Counted from the stretch's first letter, positions 33,759-46,446 are shown. The stretch: 64,000 nucleotides of DNA from Lingula anatina (GCF_001039355.2 NW_019775585.1:48312-112311); one strand, 5' to 3'. Notes: generated by a model not told the origin, from the sequence alone. Program-made: numbers and translations.

Positions 33759-34430
33759 ATGGATGGAGGCAAATTTATCATACGGACCCTATCACCAGAC
33801 AAAAACGAATGTAGACTGATATGGGAGATGGTGATGAACAATAGAAACGATTTGGTGTTTTGGAGGGTATTTAGAAGAGCACTGCTGCAACGATGCTCCA
33901 TCAGTGCCTCAATTGCGACTTGGGTCTTGCTCTGGGCTCTGACCGGAACGCCATTAGTGGCTACGCTTGCCACGATCATCCTGTGGACTGGAGGTATTTA
34001 TACCTTTGTTCACTTGGAACGCCTTGTCTATGAGGGTTTATGTGAGGAGGAGAAAGTCAATCTATTCGAGCATTATAACAGGCGTAAGACACGGTTTTGG
34101 GTGGCGGAATACGACGGAGGCATCATTGGTTCTGTTGCTGTTGATAAGAATAGTGAGCGCGTGGCAGAGTTAAAAAGATTGTCCATACAGCCAGATTTTA
34201 GACGACTTGGAGTTGGGAAGACACTCGTTGACAAGGCAGTGGATTTCTGCAAGCAAAATGACTATAAAGAATTAGTCTTGACAACAACAGAATTCCACTT
34301 TGGCGCTCGACGGTTTTATAAGCAATGCGGCTTTAAAGAAATGGGGGTTTTCCAGGCTCCCGCAGTTTGCTTTTTTACTCCTTACAATAGACACTCATTT
34401 AGTTTGCGATTAGATAAAAAAAAACAATGA
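33759..34430 (+). CDS. NAT8/camello-like N-acetyltransferase, copy B (shortened C-terminus)
   Basis: A 223-residue frame, collinear with copy A through the GNAT domain, with eight amino-acid differences (for example N31D, R44Q, C133R, K166Q) and about seven silent ones. The hydrophobic segment and the R-R-L-G-V-G-K motif are intact. At the end, a longer A-run (about 34415-34424) shifts the frame, so the protein stops at RLDKKKQ and lacks the last 20 or so residues of copy A. These lie outside the GNAT fold, so activity may survive. The upstream TATA-like motif seen before copy A is broken here by a 2-bp deletion. The gene could be functional, or at an early stage of decay. Confidence 0.75.
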   Translation: MDGGKFIIRTLSPDKNECRLIWEMVMNNRNDLVFWRVFRRALLQRCSISASIATWVLLWALTGTPLVATLATIILWTGGIYTFVHLERLVYEGLCEEEKVNLFEHYNRRKTRFWVAEYDGGIIGSVAVDKNSERVAELKRLSIQPDFRRLGVGKTLVDKAVDFCKQNDYKELVLTTTEFHFGARRFYKQCGFKEMGVFQAPAVCFFTPYNRHSFSLRLDKKKQ

Positions 34431-34774
34431 TATAAAACCATGTGACCGAATTGCCTTGGCCCCAATTGTACCGGTTTGTAATGTAGCACCTTAAGCAATA
34501 CATATGATGGAAATGCCTCCCAGTTATGGTATAAATTTCACTACCTTCGACATCCATATTGGTATCTAGACCACTACAAGTTTTAATGTCGATTTAAGTG
34601 ATGCATGTTAAATTTCTAGATCCATCTCTGTGTGGCTAACTACTCTCTTCCAGAGACCAGACGCCAGGTAGCTGGCTGATGACGTCATTTCTGTGAAAAA
34701 AAATGGGCATCATCTAGTGAATACATTCTCTCTGTGAACCTGGTAGAGGGTAAGATGGGGCGTGGACATTTTGT

Positions 34775-34775
<1 letters not shown>

Positions 34776-34814
<39 letters not shown>
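34776..34814. repeat. (ATA)n microsatellite, copy B
   Basis: Expanded relative to the counterpart at 31030-31053 in copy A, showing length change since the duplication. Confidence 0.93.
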
Positions 34815-34816
<2 letters not shown>

Positions 34817-35508
34817 CATTGTTGTTGTTATCAGTTGCAATTTTTGTATATTTTCACCAGTCCAGTCTGATGTTAAAAGCATGAATGAAGATATGTATAT
34901 GTTGAATTATTGAAAAAAGTGTAAGAACAGTTGTTGCGAACTCCACATTATAAACTGTGACCCGCATGCACCGGAGCGCTTTTCTCCCGAATAAACTTGC
35001 AGATAGTAGATTATGGTAATACATTATAGCTTGATTTTATTTTTCAACTTTTTATTTATCTTGAATAATTAATGAAGATTTATTTATTATTATTATTTTT
35101 TTACAATTGGGTCATGAAATAGCGATTCAAGCAATTAATACGGCGATCAAATTCGAGGCTCCAAGTCACAAATGCTTGGCCTCTTGATCTATATTGCGGA
35201 TTGTGTTAGCGGGGCGATACTGCACGCCAGCAATGCTTTTGTTGAGAAGCACAACCTCAATCATCCAAAGAGGTCTATTATTACCGTTATCGCTTTTCAA
35301 CATTTGAACTAGTTCTTGTATCTACGTGGTACATCTTGTCCCGATTTGGTATAAACTGTGCCTTACGATAAATAAAAGGTTTTAATAATAAATGGTTTAC
35401 TGGACTCAGTTATAATAATAGGGCCTATATAAAAACCCGGGACGGATCCAGGATTATGTGCAGGGGGATCCGTTTTTTGGAACAACGGGGAGGGAGGGGG
35501 GTCTCAAT

Positions 35509-35622
35509 AGTCCGGAGGTTCATTGGTCCGAAAAATCGTAACGTTTTCATCAGTTTTTTAATCAAGGGTTCGTTGGTCCGAAGATTCTACAGTGAACATT
35601 CGGACCAATGAACCTTCGGACT
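35509..35622. mobile_element. 114-bp MITE with 24-bp inverted ends
   Basis: The left end AGTCCGGAGGTTCATTGGTC is matched by the inverted right end (AGTCCGAAGGTTCATTGGTC on the other strand); both continue with CGAA. Flanked by AAT on each side, a possible 3-bp target duplication. It starts 17 bp after the end of copy B. A decayed relative is at 9795-9933. Confidence 0.7.
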
Positions 35623-35977
35623 AATGCTGCGGCCCCGAACAACGTCTTATTCACCTGTCGCATTGAAAGCTCAACCTCACCGATGTGGGCCCCTACCCTT
35701 ATGAGCAGTCAGTTGTGATGTTTGTTGGCCCAGGTTACACGTTTGCTTGTCTGGGTTTATACAAGTATCTGATGTGTGATTTACCAGTAGATATAAATGT
35801 CGCAAAGATGTACCGTTAATACAGTAGCTCTATTCAACATGAAGGAGTTAAGAAATTAAGTGTTTGTTGTAGGCTGTATAGGGCCTACTGTAGGTGCCTA
35901 GTATGCCAAATATGGAGTTTTTTTTAAAACTTTTTTGGCGTGCCCTATTGACGTTGAACTAATGAGGACACGTAATA

Positions 35978-36275
35978 TTTCTGATCATTTTAACAGATAA
36001 ATGCCATGAATAAATTTTGCCAAAATAAATCTTATTTATCCCCTCCTGACGAACTTCGCCACCAGCTGTTAAACATCTTTGCTGTGACAGAACAGTTCTT
36101 CATCGCGCGCAACCAGGAAGTCACTTCAAACACGTGGAGATAGCGGAATTTGAAAAACCCACGCGTGTGTAAAAACGTGGTATACCTAGCTTGTTACAGA
36201 ATTGCGATGTGCATCAGGAAAGGGACCAAAGTATGTTCAGTCGGAGTAAAAATACCGTTTACCTCAAGAAACTCA
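35978..36275. repeat. Dispersed repeat, copy 2
   Basis: Ordered block similarity to 17891-18180 (CTGATCATTTTAACAGATAA, CCTCCTGACGAAC, GGAATTTGAAAAACCCAC, GTCGGAGT). No coding frame. Confidence 0.6.
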
Positions 36276-37984
36276 GTAAGTATTTTTTTTTCGCGGGAAT
36301 ACACATGTTACACTACATTTGCAGAAATGGACATTATCATTATTATATATATATATTGATTTCCCCTACTAAAATACATAGAAAATTATCTATGGCCTAT
36401 TTAACCCAATGACAATGTCATTTGTGAAATAAGGTAAATCTTTGAACGATTCACCATTTGTATTTATTTGTGTATTTATTAAATGCATTTACTGTTTTAA
36501 TTCATTAATAGGTTTATTTAATTCATCTAAAGAGCTTAATTTCTCTTAATTTAGCCCTAATTAAAACGAGTGATAATGTTGATAGTGGTTCAGTTTATAG
36601 TTTAACATGTGTAAGAAATCTCTTGTGCTGAAATAGTGAACGCACAGACACTTCACTAATTGAATCATAGCAACGTCGTCCATGGCATCTGATATGCCCT
36701 AATTGGTGTGGGAGCAAGGCATATTGTGAACTCTATTAAAAAATGACACAGATGTCTGTTACTGATTAATCAGCAGAATAAGTCCCAGTAGAACTCCCCA
36801 TAACCTTTCTTTCTTTCTTTTTTTTTTTCAAAGAAGATGAGCTGTCATGTTATGGTTCTCAAAATACAGGAATACATTGTTCAAGTGGTAAGATATTAAC
36901 AATAGAAGAGCACTTCGAGCACCTGAAGATAAAAGGAATCAATAGTCAAAATGCTTAGGATATCATTTGCTAATAAGCAGAATATGATAAACCTGGCATG
37001 CTATTTCACTTGAATTAGGAATTGTTTTAACAATCTAAAGTATATTAAATTATACCAGTATGCTAGAAAGTTACCATAGAAAAAATATGAAAACATGCTT
37101 TTGCATTTCCCTAGTATGTTTGGTGTAGATACATGTATATACGTATATTTTTCTTCTTTTTTTTCTTTATTTATGAGAGTTTGAAGTCATCATACATGTA
37201 CATTCACATCTTGACACTCATCAGGTATGTAGATGTAAGGAAAACTAAGGAAATTATAAGTTAACAAAAAATAATAATGAAAATAAAAGAATAAAGGCAT
37301 ATGTATAAATTAAATCCCATTAGGATTTTCCTTTCTTTTTGAGTCTCTTTTGTGATATCCAACAACCCCCCAAAAATAATAACCACCCAGCAGTTACACT
37401 TTTGATGGAAGGCAAAAAATATAAAAAAATATATACAGCTTGTTCTCAGATGTAAAATGTTCACCAATACCATACTATTATCTTTGCATCACACATCCAT
37501 GCACAAAAATGCCACATCTTAATTGTCCTCTCTGAGTTAGTCATCAGCAACTCGATCCTGACACCAGTGCAGCAAAGTAAGTAATATAGAACAATACGAA
37601 GCCCTTTTCCAGATACTTTCATGCTTTGACAGCTGGGCTTAACCATGCATTTTGAGAATGTTTTTTTTAAAGTTTCGATGTAGGTAACTAGATCTATATG
37701 TTAAGAGGTGTACTTAAGATCTTACCTTTGGGCAGGTGAAACATGAGGCCAGGAACAGGTGTTGGGGTGTAAGGTATCATCCTGACCTACCACAGACAAT
37801 TTTTTCTGTGGCTGGGACAGATTCTACATTTATGTATAGACTAGAACTATATCTTTACCTCATAATTATGAATTAATAATTCCTATTTGTTTCACTGGGA
37901 TAGCAGTCAACTCTGGCACAGGTTTAATTGGTGATCAGTATTCATCATTTTACACTTCATATGAAGATGAAAACTGTACTATTC

Positions 37985-38150
37985 CAGGGGCGGATTGTGG
38001 CAGTCTTCTGGGTCTTCTGGAAGACGGTCGGATTTTCAAGTTTACATTGACAGGTATCTAATTTTTTTCTGTCGGAAGACGGTCAAAAATGGATGGATCA
38101 ACAAAGTTTATTTGGAAGACTGTCAGAAAATATCTCTGGATCCGCCCCTG
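37985..38150. mobile_element. MITE family M1, copy 1 (166 bp)
   Basis: Ends CAGGGGCGGAT and ATCCGCCCCTG are perfect inverted repeats. TATTC occurs on both sides (37980-37984 and 38151-38155), a target-site duplication. Inside, GGAAGAC-GTCA is repeated three times at about 60-bp steps. The CAGGGGCGGA ends resemble hAT-type termini, but hAT duplications are normally 8 bp. Confidence 0.85.
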
Positions 38151-38645
38151 TATTCCTGTTATACATGGAACTCTGTCTTAATGGTGCTTGTTATTAAAGT
38201 ATAGGCTTCTGTGTGTGTGTGTGCGTGTGTATGTGTGTGTGTGTTCAAATACAGATAATTAGTGTGATATTATTTACTCAGTCTGTGTCTTTCCAAGAAA
38301 AACACAGAAGAATTTCCAGTGCATATATATGTTAACTTAAGAGGATATCACTTTTAGAATGTAAAATTTCAAGCTTTTAAAAACTTAAATTTAAAGAGGT
38401 TTTGAGTTTTCAAGAAAACTTGAAATTTGTCATTTCTTAATGATGGAATGTTTATTTGGAAATCCTATCTCCAAATCTCCCATTAGTGTGCCAACTGCTT
38501 CTGTCTCACTCCCTACCACCTAACCCACCACTCCCATCCCAAACTCCATCCCTTATTCCATCACTTCCATCCCACTTTTCATCCCTTATCCCACCATTCC
38601 AATCCCCATCCCCCTTCCCCACCCTCAATAAAATTATATATTTAC

Positions 38646-38703
38646 CTTCAATTGATTCCACAACAAAGGCCACATTAGCCTCCCAGTCAGGTTTAAAAAG
38701 ACC
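38646..38703 (-). other. Exon-like segment
   Basis: On the minus strand an acceptor (CCCATCCAG) is followed by 58 bp reading GLFKPDWEANVAFVVESIE, then GAAG and a GTAAAT donor; phases 0 in, 1 out. The peptide looks protein-like and uses both splice signals, but no partner exon was found and the family is not recognised. Confidence 0.25.
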
Positions 38704-40999
38704 CTGGATGGGGTGGTTAGTATGCATATGTTGTTTAGGTTGACTCTGATCCCTGGGGTTAACCCCCTGGGGTCACCAGGGAGCTTGATCAGGGTGTTAA
38801 CTACACACATATCCTTTTAACAAAACAAATAAGAGTCCATTGTGAAGTAAACAACTCTTTTAACTTCCAGGCTGTTGTGAGAGTGTGAAAGGACTACAAT
38901 AAATTTAACCATAATTTTATTGATCTCTTGTTGTTGTATACTTTGAATTGGCACTTGAGGACTCTTTTGTTCACTGAATAACCCTCTTAGCTTCCATTAC
39001 AGTCTTGTTAAATGGTATTTCCAAGTTGACTTTTTATTTCAAGTTATTGTCCATTTAAAAAATTGCCTAAACATGAAAGTGTGATAACTGATATTTTGTA
39101 TATTTACAAAAGTGGTTTGTGGAACATTATTTAATTAGTGCGATATTTCAAAAGAAAACTTATGTAAGACTGAAAATTCATGGTCTATGCTTTTAGACTA
39201 AGTTTTTTGAAATCATATGTGAGGTAATATAGACCGTTAGTCATCCACTTAATAAGATATTGCACCTGTCTCATAAAAAGAAAGAAATAATGTTTTAGAG
39301 CAATTTGTTAATTTTAGTGGATGACTTTTAGGGATTAATCTTGACATGAAGTAATTTTTAGGTATAAAATTTGGACCAACTTTCAGTCTCAGGTTGCATT
39401 GTTAATATTGTCTTGGATGTGTAATGAAAACAACTGAAAATAATGAAAAAATTAATTGACTTATTAGTAAACTTGGTATTGGTCATTATGCAAACATGCT
39501 TATACCTATCAAAATTGACTCTCTTTATATTGACATAAAAAATTAACAAGAATCAATGAATAGCATTGCCTCTGGCCAAAACACAAGTGGTGACCTCCCT
39601 GGGATGTGTTTGGACACTGACAATGTGTGTGAGAGAATGTGAATTGCAGTGATTTGAGAACAATCACACACATAGTGTATTTGACTGGCTGCTCCAGCCT
39701 GAGTTTCAGAGATTTCCAGAGACTTCTATTATTTGAAAACATGCCTGTGCTATTTTCAGTGACTGGTGCTGATACTGCAGGGTTACTTGTTTAATTTCAG
39801 CAAACTCTGCTACAATCGTTTCCTTGATTCAAGAAAACACTTATGCCAAGTTCCTTTATAGTGACTAATAGTGTGTGTGTGTGTATGTGTGTGTTAGTGT
39901 GTGCGTGCACATGTGTATAGTGTCTATGAATGCCGTGCTTTGACTGTGCTTTCATGCATGCATGCATGATATATATTAATTTGAAAGGTTGAATACATTT
40001 AGTGAAAGATTTTAAGATGGCAAAAAATAATAATGCATTAATTATCCTCTACTCCTAACCCTTAGCCCCCTCCACACTCTACTTCACCCCCCCCCCACCT
40101 ACATTCTTCTGTCATTGGCAACAGAAGCTATAAGGTGTTATATACAAATACATATTATCACCATGTATTGCTGCACAAGCAAACAGAACTTCATACAATC
40201 AGCAGGTATTGCCATGTTGCTAAGCTATCTTTGCTGTAGATTGGCTTGCCACTTGACTGTGACAAGGAGAGAGAGATTTTAGCATGCTTTACTGATACAG
40301 CAGCCACGAAACTGATTAAGGAAGGTAAGATGGTCTGAATTATGTTCTGTTAAAGAGGTACTCACAATATGGATATGATTGAGAAAAGAAATCATGATTT
40401 AAGACATTGCTGTGATGAAAAACTCCAAGTGTAAAAAGTGTTTTGTGAAAAGTGGATATTACATATAGCAAAGACTAAAGTGGTATACATACCCGGTAGC
40501 TGAGCTGACAACAGCCCTTCAAAGGGTCCAAGGCTTTTTTCTTCAAAAGTGTCACACTTAATTATGCTGTTTAATATATCTTTATGATATGAATTTACAC
40601 CAAAACACAAGTTGGATAAAAGGAAAAAATGCATTATCAAAAAGAAAAAAAAAGTGCTCTGAGACAGCACACATGGACACATTGAAACAATGCTCATGTC
40701 ACATGCAGGCACCCACATGTCGTACCCTCTAACAGTACATCCCTGTATTTGCTTGTCTTTGTCCCCATTTGCTCACAATTACTTAAATCTGCTCTTTGAG
40801 GACAAAGTGGGATTTTTTTTATTCTCATTCTTTTCCATTTAAGATGGAATAACATTGACATAATACTGTTGTGGTTTTTGTACTTGACGGCATTTAGGAG
40901 CGGGGACATTTTTCCACTCCACTGCTGTATCTGAATGCTTGTCGTAAAGATACGCAGGCTTGTTTATCAAGAAGTGTGCTCTGCTTCCTGGACTAGGAC

Positions 41000-41168
41000 A
41001 GTAAATTCACAGGGATTTTCTCTACTTATGACCATTAAAACTATGCACATGACTGATTCGAAATGAATCCCTGGAGATACTGACTCTTGTTCATCGAGAA
41101 AAGTGAATTATCCTGGATAAGTGAACTACTGGGACTAGTACAGTATTGAATTGGACTTGGACAGCAAG
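41000..41168 (+). other. Candidate noncoding 5' exon
   Basis: Moderately GC-rich sequence ending TTGGACAGCAAG followed by a strong donor GTAAGTTG at 41169. Left limit unknown. Could be a leader exon of the plus-strand gene whose ATG exon is at 50482-50558. Confidence 0.22.
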
Positions 41169-44100
41169 GTAAGTTGCAGGTTTTGACAATATTTTGGACT
41201 GGTTGGCAATATATGCATGTATATTTTGTGTGAATCTGAGTTCTGGTGACCAAATACCAGCAAAGCTTACTTTTGGTATATATATTTGGGTGTATATACT
41301 TCAGAGGTAAGTACATACTTGGAATATAGAGATGGATTGCTTGGGCCGGGGGTGGAGGGGATGCATCATATAACACATGTATATGTACAATACAGAACTA
41401 AAAAAAAAAAAAGATCATTTGGGTCTACGTCTTGCGACGCCTGGCAGCCCCAAAGAACCTCTCTCCATGAATCAGCATCTGCCACATTTCCAAAACAAAA
41501 TAATTTATTCATCCTTTAGTTTGTAAAAAAGACACACCCCAGTCCTCCAGGTCCATGCTGCACGTTCTTCATTTACCATTAGTGGTGGGGTGGGTGGGAG
41601 AGGGAGGCAGTGGCAAGGTAAACCAGAATAATAGTATGGTAAATTGGGATAGAAAAATGCAAGTGCAGTTAGAAATTTCCTGGTCTTCTCTTTCTCTTTC
41701 TAATTTTTTAATTATAGCTGGTAGAAACTTTGTACCTGTAGTTGTTTTTTGTTTGTGTAAGTCTTGATTTTGTGCCACCATTAAAGTAGAGTGGGTTATT
41801 TTTTCTGAAAAAAAAAAAAAAAAAAACAAGTTCTTTATATTAAAGTTTTGACAGAGTTCCCCATTCCTTCTCTGAATCAGCTGCTGGGTAGTGACATATG
41901 ATACTTTTAGTGCAAGACTGGGAAATTCACTTTTTGCACGTTGCAACCAGTATAACTTGACAGTGATTCATAGACTTTTAGCATATATCTGTCACAATTA
42001 AAACCATTGCTTTGTATTTGTTATCTTTATGCTCCACCTGAGTGCAGCCTTTATTCATTTAAAAATCTTCTAATTAAATGGAAGAATAGAGGGACTTGCC
42101 TCTTTAACTTAATTAGTCACTGCAATACAGACTGAATGATATTAAAGGTATTCAATAAATGTACGGTAAGTCGTGTTTCCAGTCAAATTGAGTTGATAGA
42201 GCTTAGACCGATGTCAGCATGTCATCTAACCATGGCAACCTCACCATTAAAAGGCAGTCTTGAGTTATGTGAATTACAATGAGCAGGATAACTAAAGGAT
42301 TAGATATCACCTGTGGTGAGTGAAACTAGAATGGCTGCTAGTACATAGATGTCTCCTGTAGTGGTCGAGCTTCTGATGATCATGAGATATGCTGAGATGG
42401 ATACAGAGATAGGTTGTCCCAAGTTGACTATAAACTCGCCTGCCATTAAAGTACATTTAACTGTTTAAGCCAGGGAAAGTTGATTTGTGTTGGTCACTGC
42501 TTAATTGTGTGAACAATTATATGTACAAGAAGATAGAGTTGAAACATTTTAGTAGAAAATCATATTCAAGAGATAAAAAAACAATGAATATATCTGAAGG
42601 TGGACATTTTTAGTCATAAATATTTTCAATTTAAGGGATATTATTATGAAGGGGAAGAGAATAACAATGAACATGTGATTTAGCCCATAAAAGGGAGATT
42701 TTTTTTAAATATCAAATGAATTGATTAATACATACTAGGAAATGCAGATATGCTATGTTTAATAGTTATTTTTAGATTTGAACATAATTTTAAAGAACTT
42801 TGAGTCTGATAATTGTGCAATCATGATTGAAAATAGACTTTCAAGATTCTAAAAGCTGTGAATGTTTTAAGAGTTGTACGGTTTTCAACAATAATTCTCT
42901 AAAAGATACAAATTTCATTAAACATGATATTAGCTAATGAAAAACTACAGAATTAACAAGTGAAATCAAATAAGATGTATATCATTTGCATTCATATTTT
43001 AGGAGCAGATACATCGCCATTAAAAGTGAGCCATAAAATGTTTCTGAAACAAAAGTCGTCTTAATTGTGGAAGTGCTTACATGCTGTTTGTTCTCAAATC
43101 ATTTATCATGATGTATCATTGGACATAAAAGCTTTTATTCATTTTATTGAATTTTTAATTAGCCATTCCTAAGTATGATGAATGTCCACAAAAAAGTCAC
43201 AGAAAACACACACGGTGACAATATAGTGACAGCGGAAAACCACCTCTTGTCACGCCAGGGAGAAATAATAAGCAGAAGATGAAGATTGATCGTTGGTTTG
43301 GGACATTTTAAGGAAATTGTGTTTGCTTTTGTAATCTTTATCAGGTGTGTATGTTCCAAGCTGGAGCATAATAATGATTGATTGTGAGGGCAAACAATGG
43401 ATGCTAATAGAAAAATAACATTTCAGGTATGGTTAATTATGACATCTTTTCTTTGCAGATCTCATTAGGAGTATTTCCCCTGTTAAACAATCTCTAACCT
43501 AATGTTGCATTGAGGTGTTTTTTGAAAATATCAATTTTCGAGGAGGTTGCCTGGTTAAGTGTTCCACATATCTCTTTATACTGTTTTCCCCTAATTAATT
43601 AATGATTTAATGAAGCTGTAGATTGTTTCCTGAAAACAGCAGTTTAGAAATATATTTGTTTGTGTAGTAATTTATATATTCTTTAGCCCACATCCCCACA
43701 AATATGAAATCAAAACATTAAAATAGCTTCATAGGTCATTTGCTTATTAAGTTTCCTGGTGTTACCTAATGAGATTTATGATAAGACAGAAAATTGTAAA
43801 TCTCCATGGATTTTCTGTCCAGAAAATGGTATAATATGGTATTATGGATCATTATAGAATTTCTTAAAAATCTATAGATTTATGAAAAGGCAAAGCTTTC
43901 TAAGGGCCATATTCTAACTTGATTCATTCATTCACATAATGCGACAACTCGTAGATCAGCGAGGCATGTGGCAGTTTTCTGAAAATATTCAATTCCAGAA
44001 TAAGCTAGAAGCTAAAAGGTAAGAACAGATTGAAATATAATTTTAGAAACTTGTTTCTTCCATTAAACTAATAGATAGCTTAATAGAGCATTTGGACATT

Positions 44101-45056
44101 CCCCGAGTCCTGCTAATTGGTGAAGAGACAATTGTGGAGTGAGTATTTGAATGCAACTTGATATCGTGAGTCCATGACTCATGTAATGGTGGTGAATAAG
44201 AGAACCGCTGTCAGAAGATTGATTACAATAATTGGACCATTGTACTTCAGTGGTGTTGCATTATGGAGAGATGGATGGTCCTCCAACAGACACAATAAAA
44301 AGGGCTGTTCTTTAACTCCTGCAAGATTTTATGAATTTTTTTGTGAAACTTTTCTTTTTATATGAATTTATTTCAATTGATTAATAGTGTAGGCAGAGAT
44401 TTAAATATGGCTGATCTTCAAAATTTACACTGATATTTTAGTCTTTTACTGGACCCTCTATTTGTGTCTTAATTGGCTTGATTCATGGGAATTTTTTTCT
44501 TTTTTTTCTTTTTTTTTTACAATGGATTAACTGGGCTAAAAGTACTAAAATCATATCAAGTCAAATCAAATATTTTTCATCAGTTCATAATGAGCATGAG
44601 ACATAATCACATTTTTCTGCCCCCCTCTCTCTCTCCATTTATTTTCAGCCATCTTCACACTCTGGTAGTAATGTTAATGATACCTTTAACAATTTAGGCT
44701 GTCTGACAAGACAAAATCATATTAATTTGTGCATTGTAGACCTGCACATCACTTTGCTGATCAAGATTAAAAGAGGATACAAAAAAATCAATTTTCTTCT
44801 AGAAGAACACTGTGAAAACCATTCTTCTGCTTACCAGATAATGAAATTAGATGCTCTGTTCTCTGATGCCAGTGAGTCACCAGAAATGCAGTTGTTTTGT
44901 TTCTCATACATGTACAAGGGTTCATGTACTCACTGGTAAATTTAAATGTCATTGTGATTCTATTTTGTTAAAGTAGGTACTTCAGTATTATAATATTTAC
45001 CCAAAAAAAGAAATTTCAAGATAATGAGAGATAATTTAAAAAAGAGTTTATATTAG

Positions 45057-45220
45057 CAGGTCTGTAGCCAGGGGAATTCAGGGGTTCAAACGAACCCCCT
45101 TTTTAACAGATGAAGGTTTGCTCTGAGAAACATTTAATCTACATATAGGTACACAAAGGTTTTATGGTAAAAGGTTCACTTTTTCAGACCCTCCCTTTAC
45201 AATCACTGGCTACAGGCCTG
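45057..45220. mobile_element. 164-bp MITE
   Basis: The left end CAGGTCTGTAGCCAG (45057-45071) and right end CTGGCTACAGGCCTG (45206-45220) are inverted repeats with one mismatch. Inside the left end, GGGGTTC and GAACCCCC form a small palindrome. Target duplication not clear. Confidence 0.65.
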
Positions 45221-46163
45221 ATTAAGATTAAACTGTGCATGGGTATAAAAACATGAAATATGAAACTCTTGTAGTAGTGCACTATGCATAACAGCTAGGT
45301 AACCTCAAAGAGAAAAAAAAATAAAGTAGGAAAGATTCTTAAGAAGAGCAAAACAGAATGACAGTTTGATGAAAAAAAAAAGATTAGAAATTGCTATATT
45401 GCCAGCACCAGCACGGTAGCCTGCTTTGTTTTCTCAGCCAGTTAATTTCCAACAGCATGAATTAAACCGTTTGATACCTAGGTCATAATGTTATCAAGAG
45501 GAGCAGTTATATGAAGAAAAACCAGGGGCCTTTTATCAGCCTTATTGAGGAGGAAGGGAATGAAGTTATCTGCTTTAAATGAAGCATTGAGTCATTCTGT
45601 GCCCAGATGTATAGTTCTAGGGACTGAGTGTAGGGATTGGGAAGTTTTATTTATTTGCCCATTTACAGAATTCTTGGGACAGAACCATTAGTGAAGATTG
45701 AGATGCCTTGGTACACGTTAAGCTAGTAAAGGCTTATTGTTTGTTCTTTCCTTCCTGTTTAATTTTTAAAATATTTTCTACCACTACTTACTGAATTGTA
45801 CAAGCAAAGTGTACTCAGGTATTCCAGTAAGCAGAGTCCAATTGTACAAAAATATTGTGTTAATTATAAAAAAATTCTGTTACATTATTCTTGTTGAAAT
45901 AGTGGATGTAAGTCCCAGACATTTGTCAAAAATGTCACACATTGAGGTTTATTTGCTTATTTAATGTTTGAGCCAAATGACCTTTTTTTTTGTTCAGCAT
46001 TCATGATGAAATTAAACATAAAATTATTTTTTAAAATATTTTTTTTTCCATTTTCCACACTCAAAGATAAAATAAATTATGCATTTTATAAGAAATCCTT
46101 AACCTAGTACACCAAAACTTTTCAATAAATTTCAGACAGGTAATCCTCACAAATCCTTGTCCT

Positions 46164-46437
46164 TCACTTTAGCTGGAGAACCTGTTTTGTTATGTCATCA
46201 TCTAGGGGTCTTTCACATCCTTGCCGTGGCTGTTCCCTCACTTTGATGTCTGCCAGAGATATATACGCAGTGGCTTGTAACCTTGCAGGTGTTCCCTGTA
46301 TTTTTACTACACGGTGTCGCCAAGCAACCAAGGCATGTTGGAGATTTGTAGCCAGTGAAGAGCTGATTAGGGGATTAGCAAAGAAATGCCAGTCCATCAA
46401 CATCGAGGTGATCATCTGCGTGATCATGTCTCAATGA
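46164..46437. other. Locally GC-rich stretch open on both strands
   Basis: Plus frame 46192-46437 (81 codons) and minus frame 46427-46164 (87 codons) overlap. The minus peptide (WRHRVVKIQGTPARLQ) and the plus peptide (ACWRFVASEELIRGL) both look reasonable, so neither is favoured. May be an exon fragment or an old transposon piece. Confidence 0.2.
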
Positions 46438-46446
46438 GATTTCCAT

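Larger units (their letters stand above)
32019..35492. repeat. Segmental duplication, copy B (about 3.5 kb)
   Basis: Second copy of 28191-31699. Carries the extra terminal exon 32137-32373 and GNAT copy B. Length differences are mostly in microsatellites and the copy A insert. Copy B gained a TTTA-rich run at about 32905-32960 and a longer (ATA)n at 34776-34814. Confidence 0.93.
36276..40999. other. Gene-poor region
   Basis: AT-rich. Holds the MITE at 37985-38150, a GT-rich tract at 38209-38244, a C-rich strand at about 38500-38630, the exon-like minus-strand segment at 38646-38703, and a GT tract at 39871-39904. No complete gene found. Confidence 0.55.

Noticed and set aside
44174-44365. 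Plus-strand frame of 63 codons (MTHVMVVNKRTAVRRLITII)
   Set aside because: Isolated, with no splice sites in phase and no recognisable motif.
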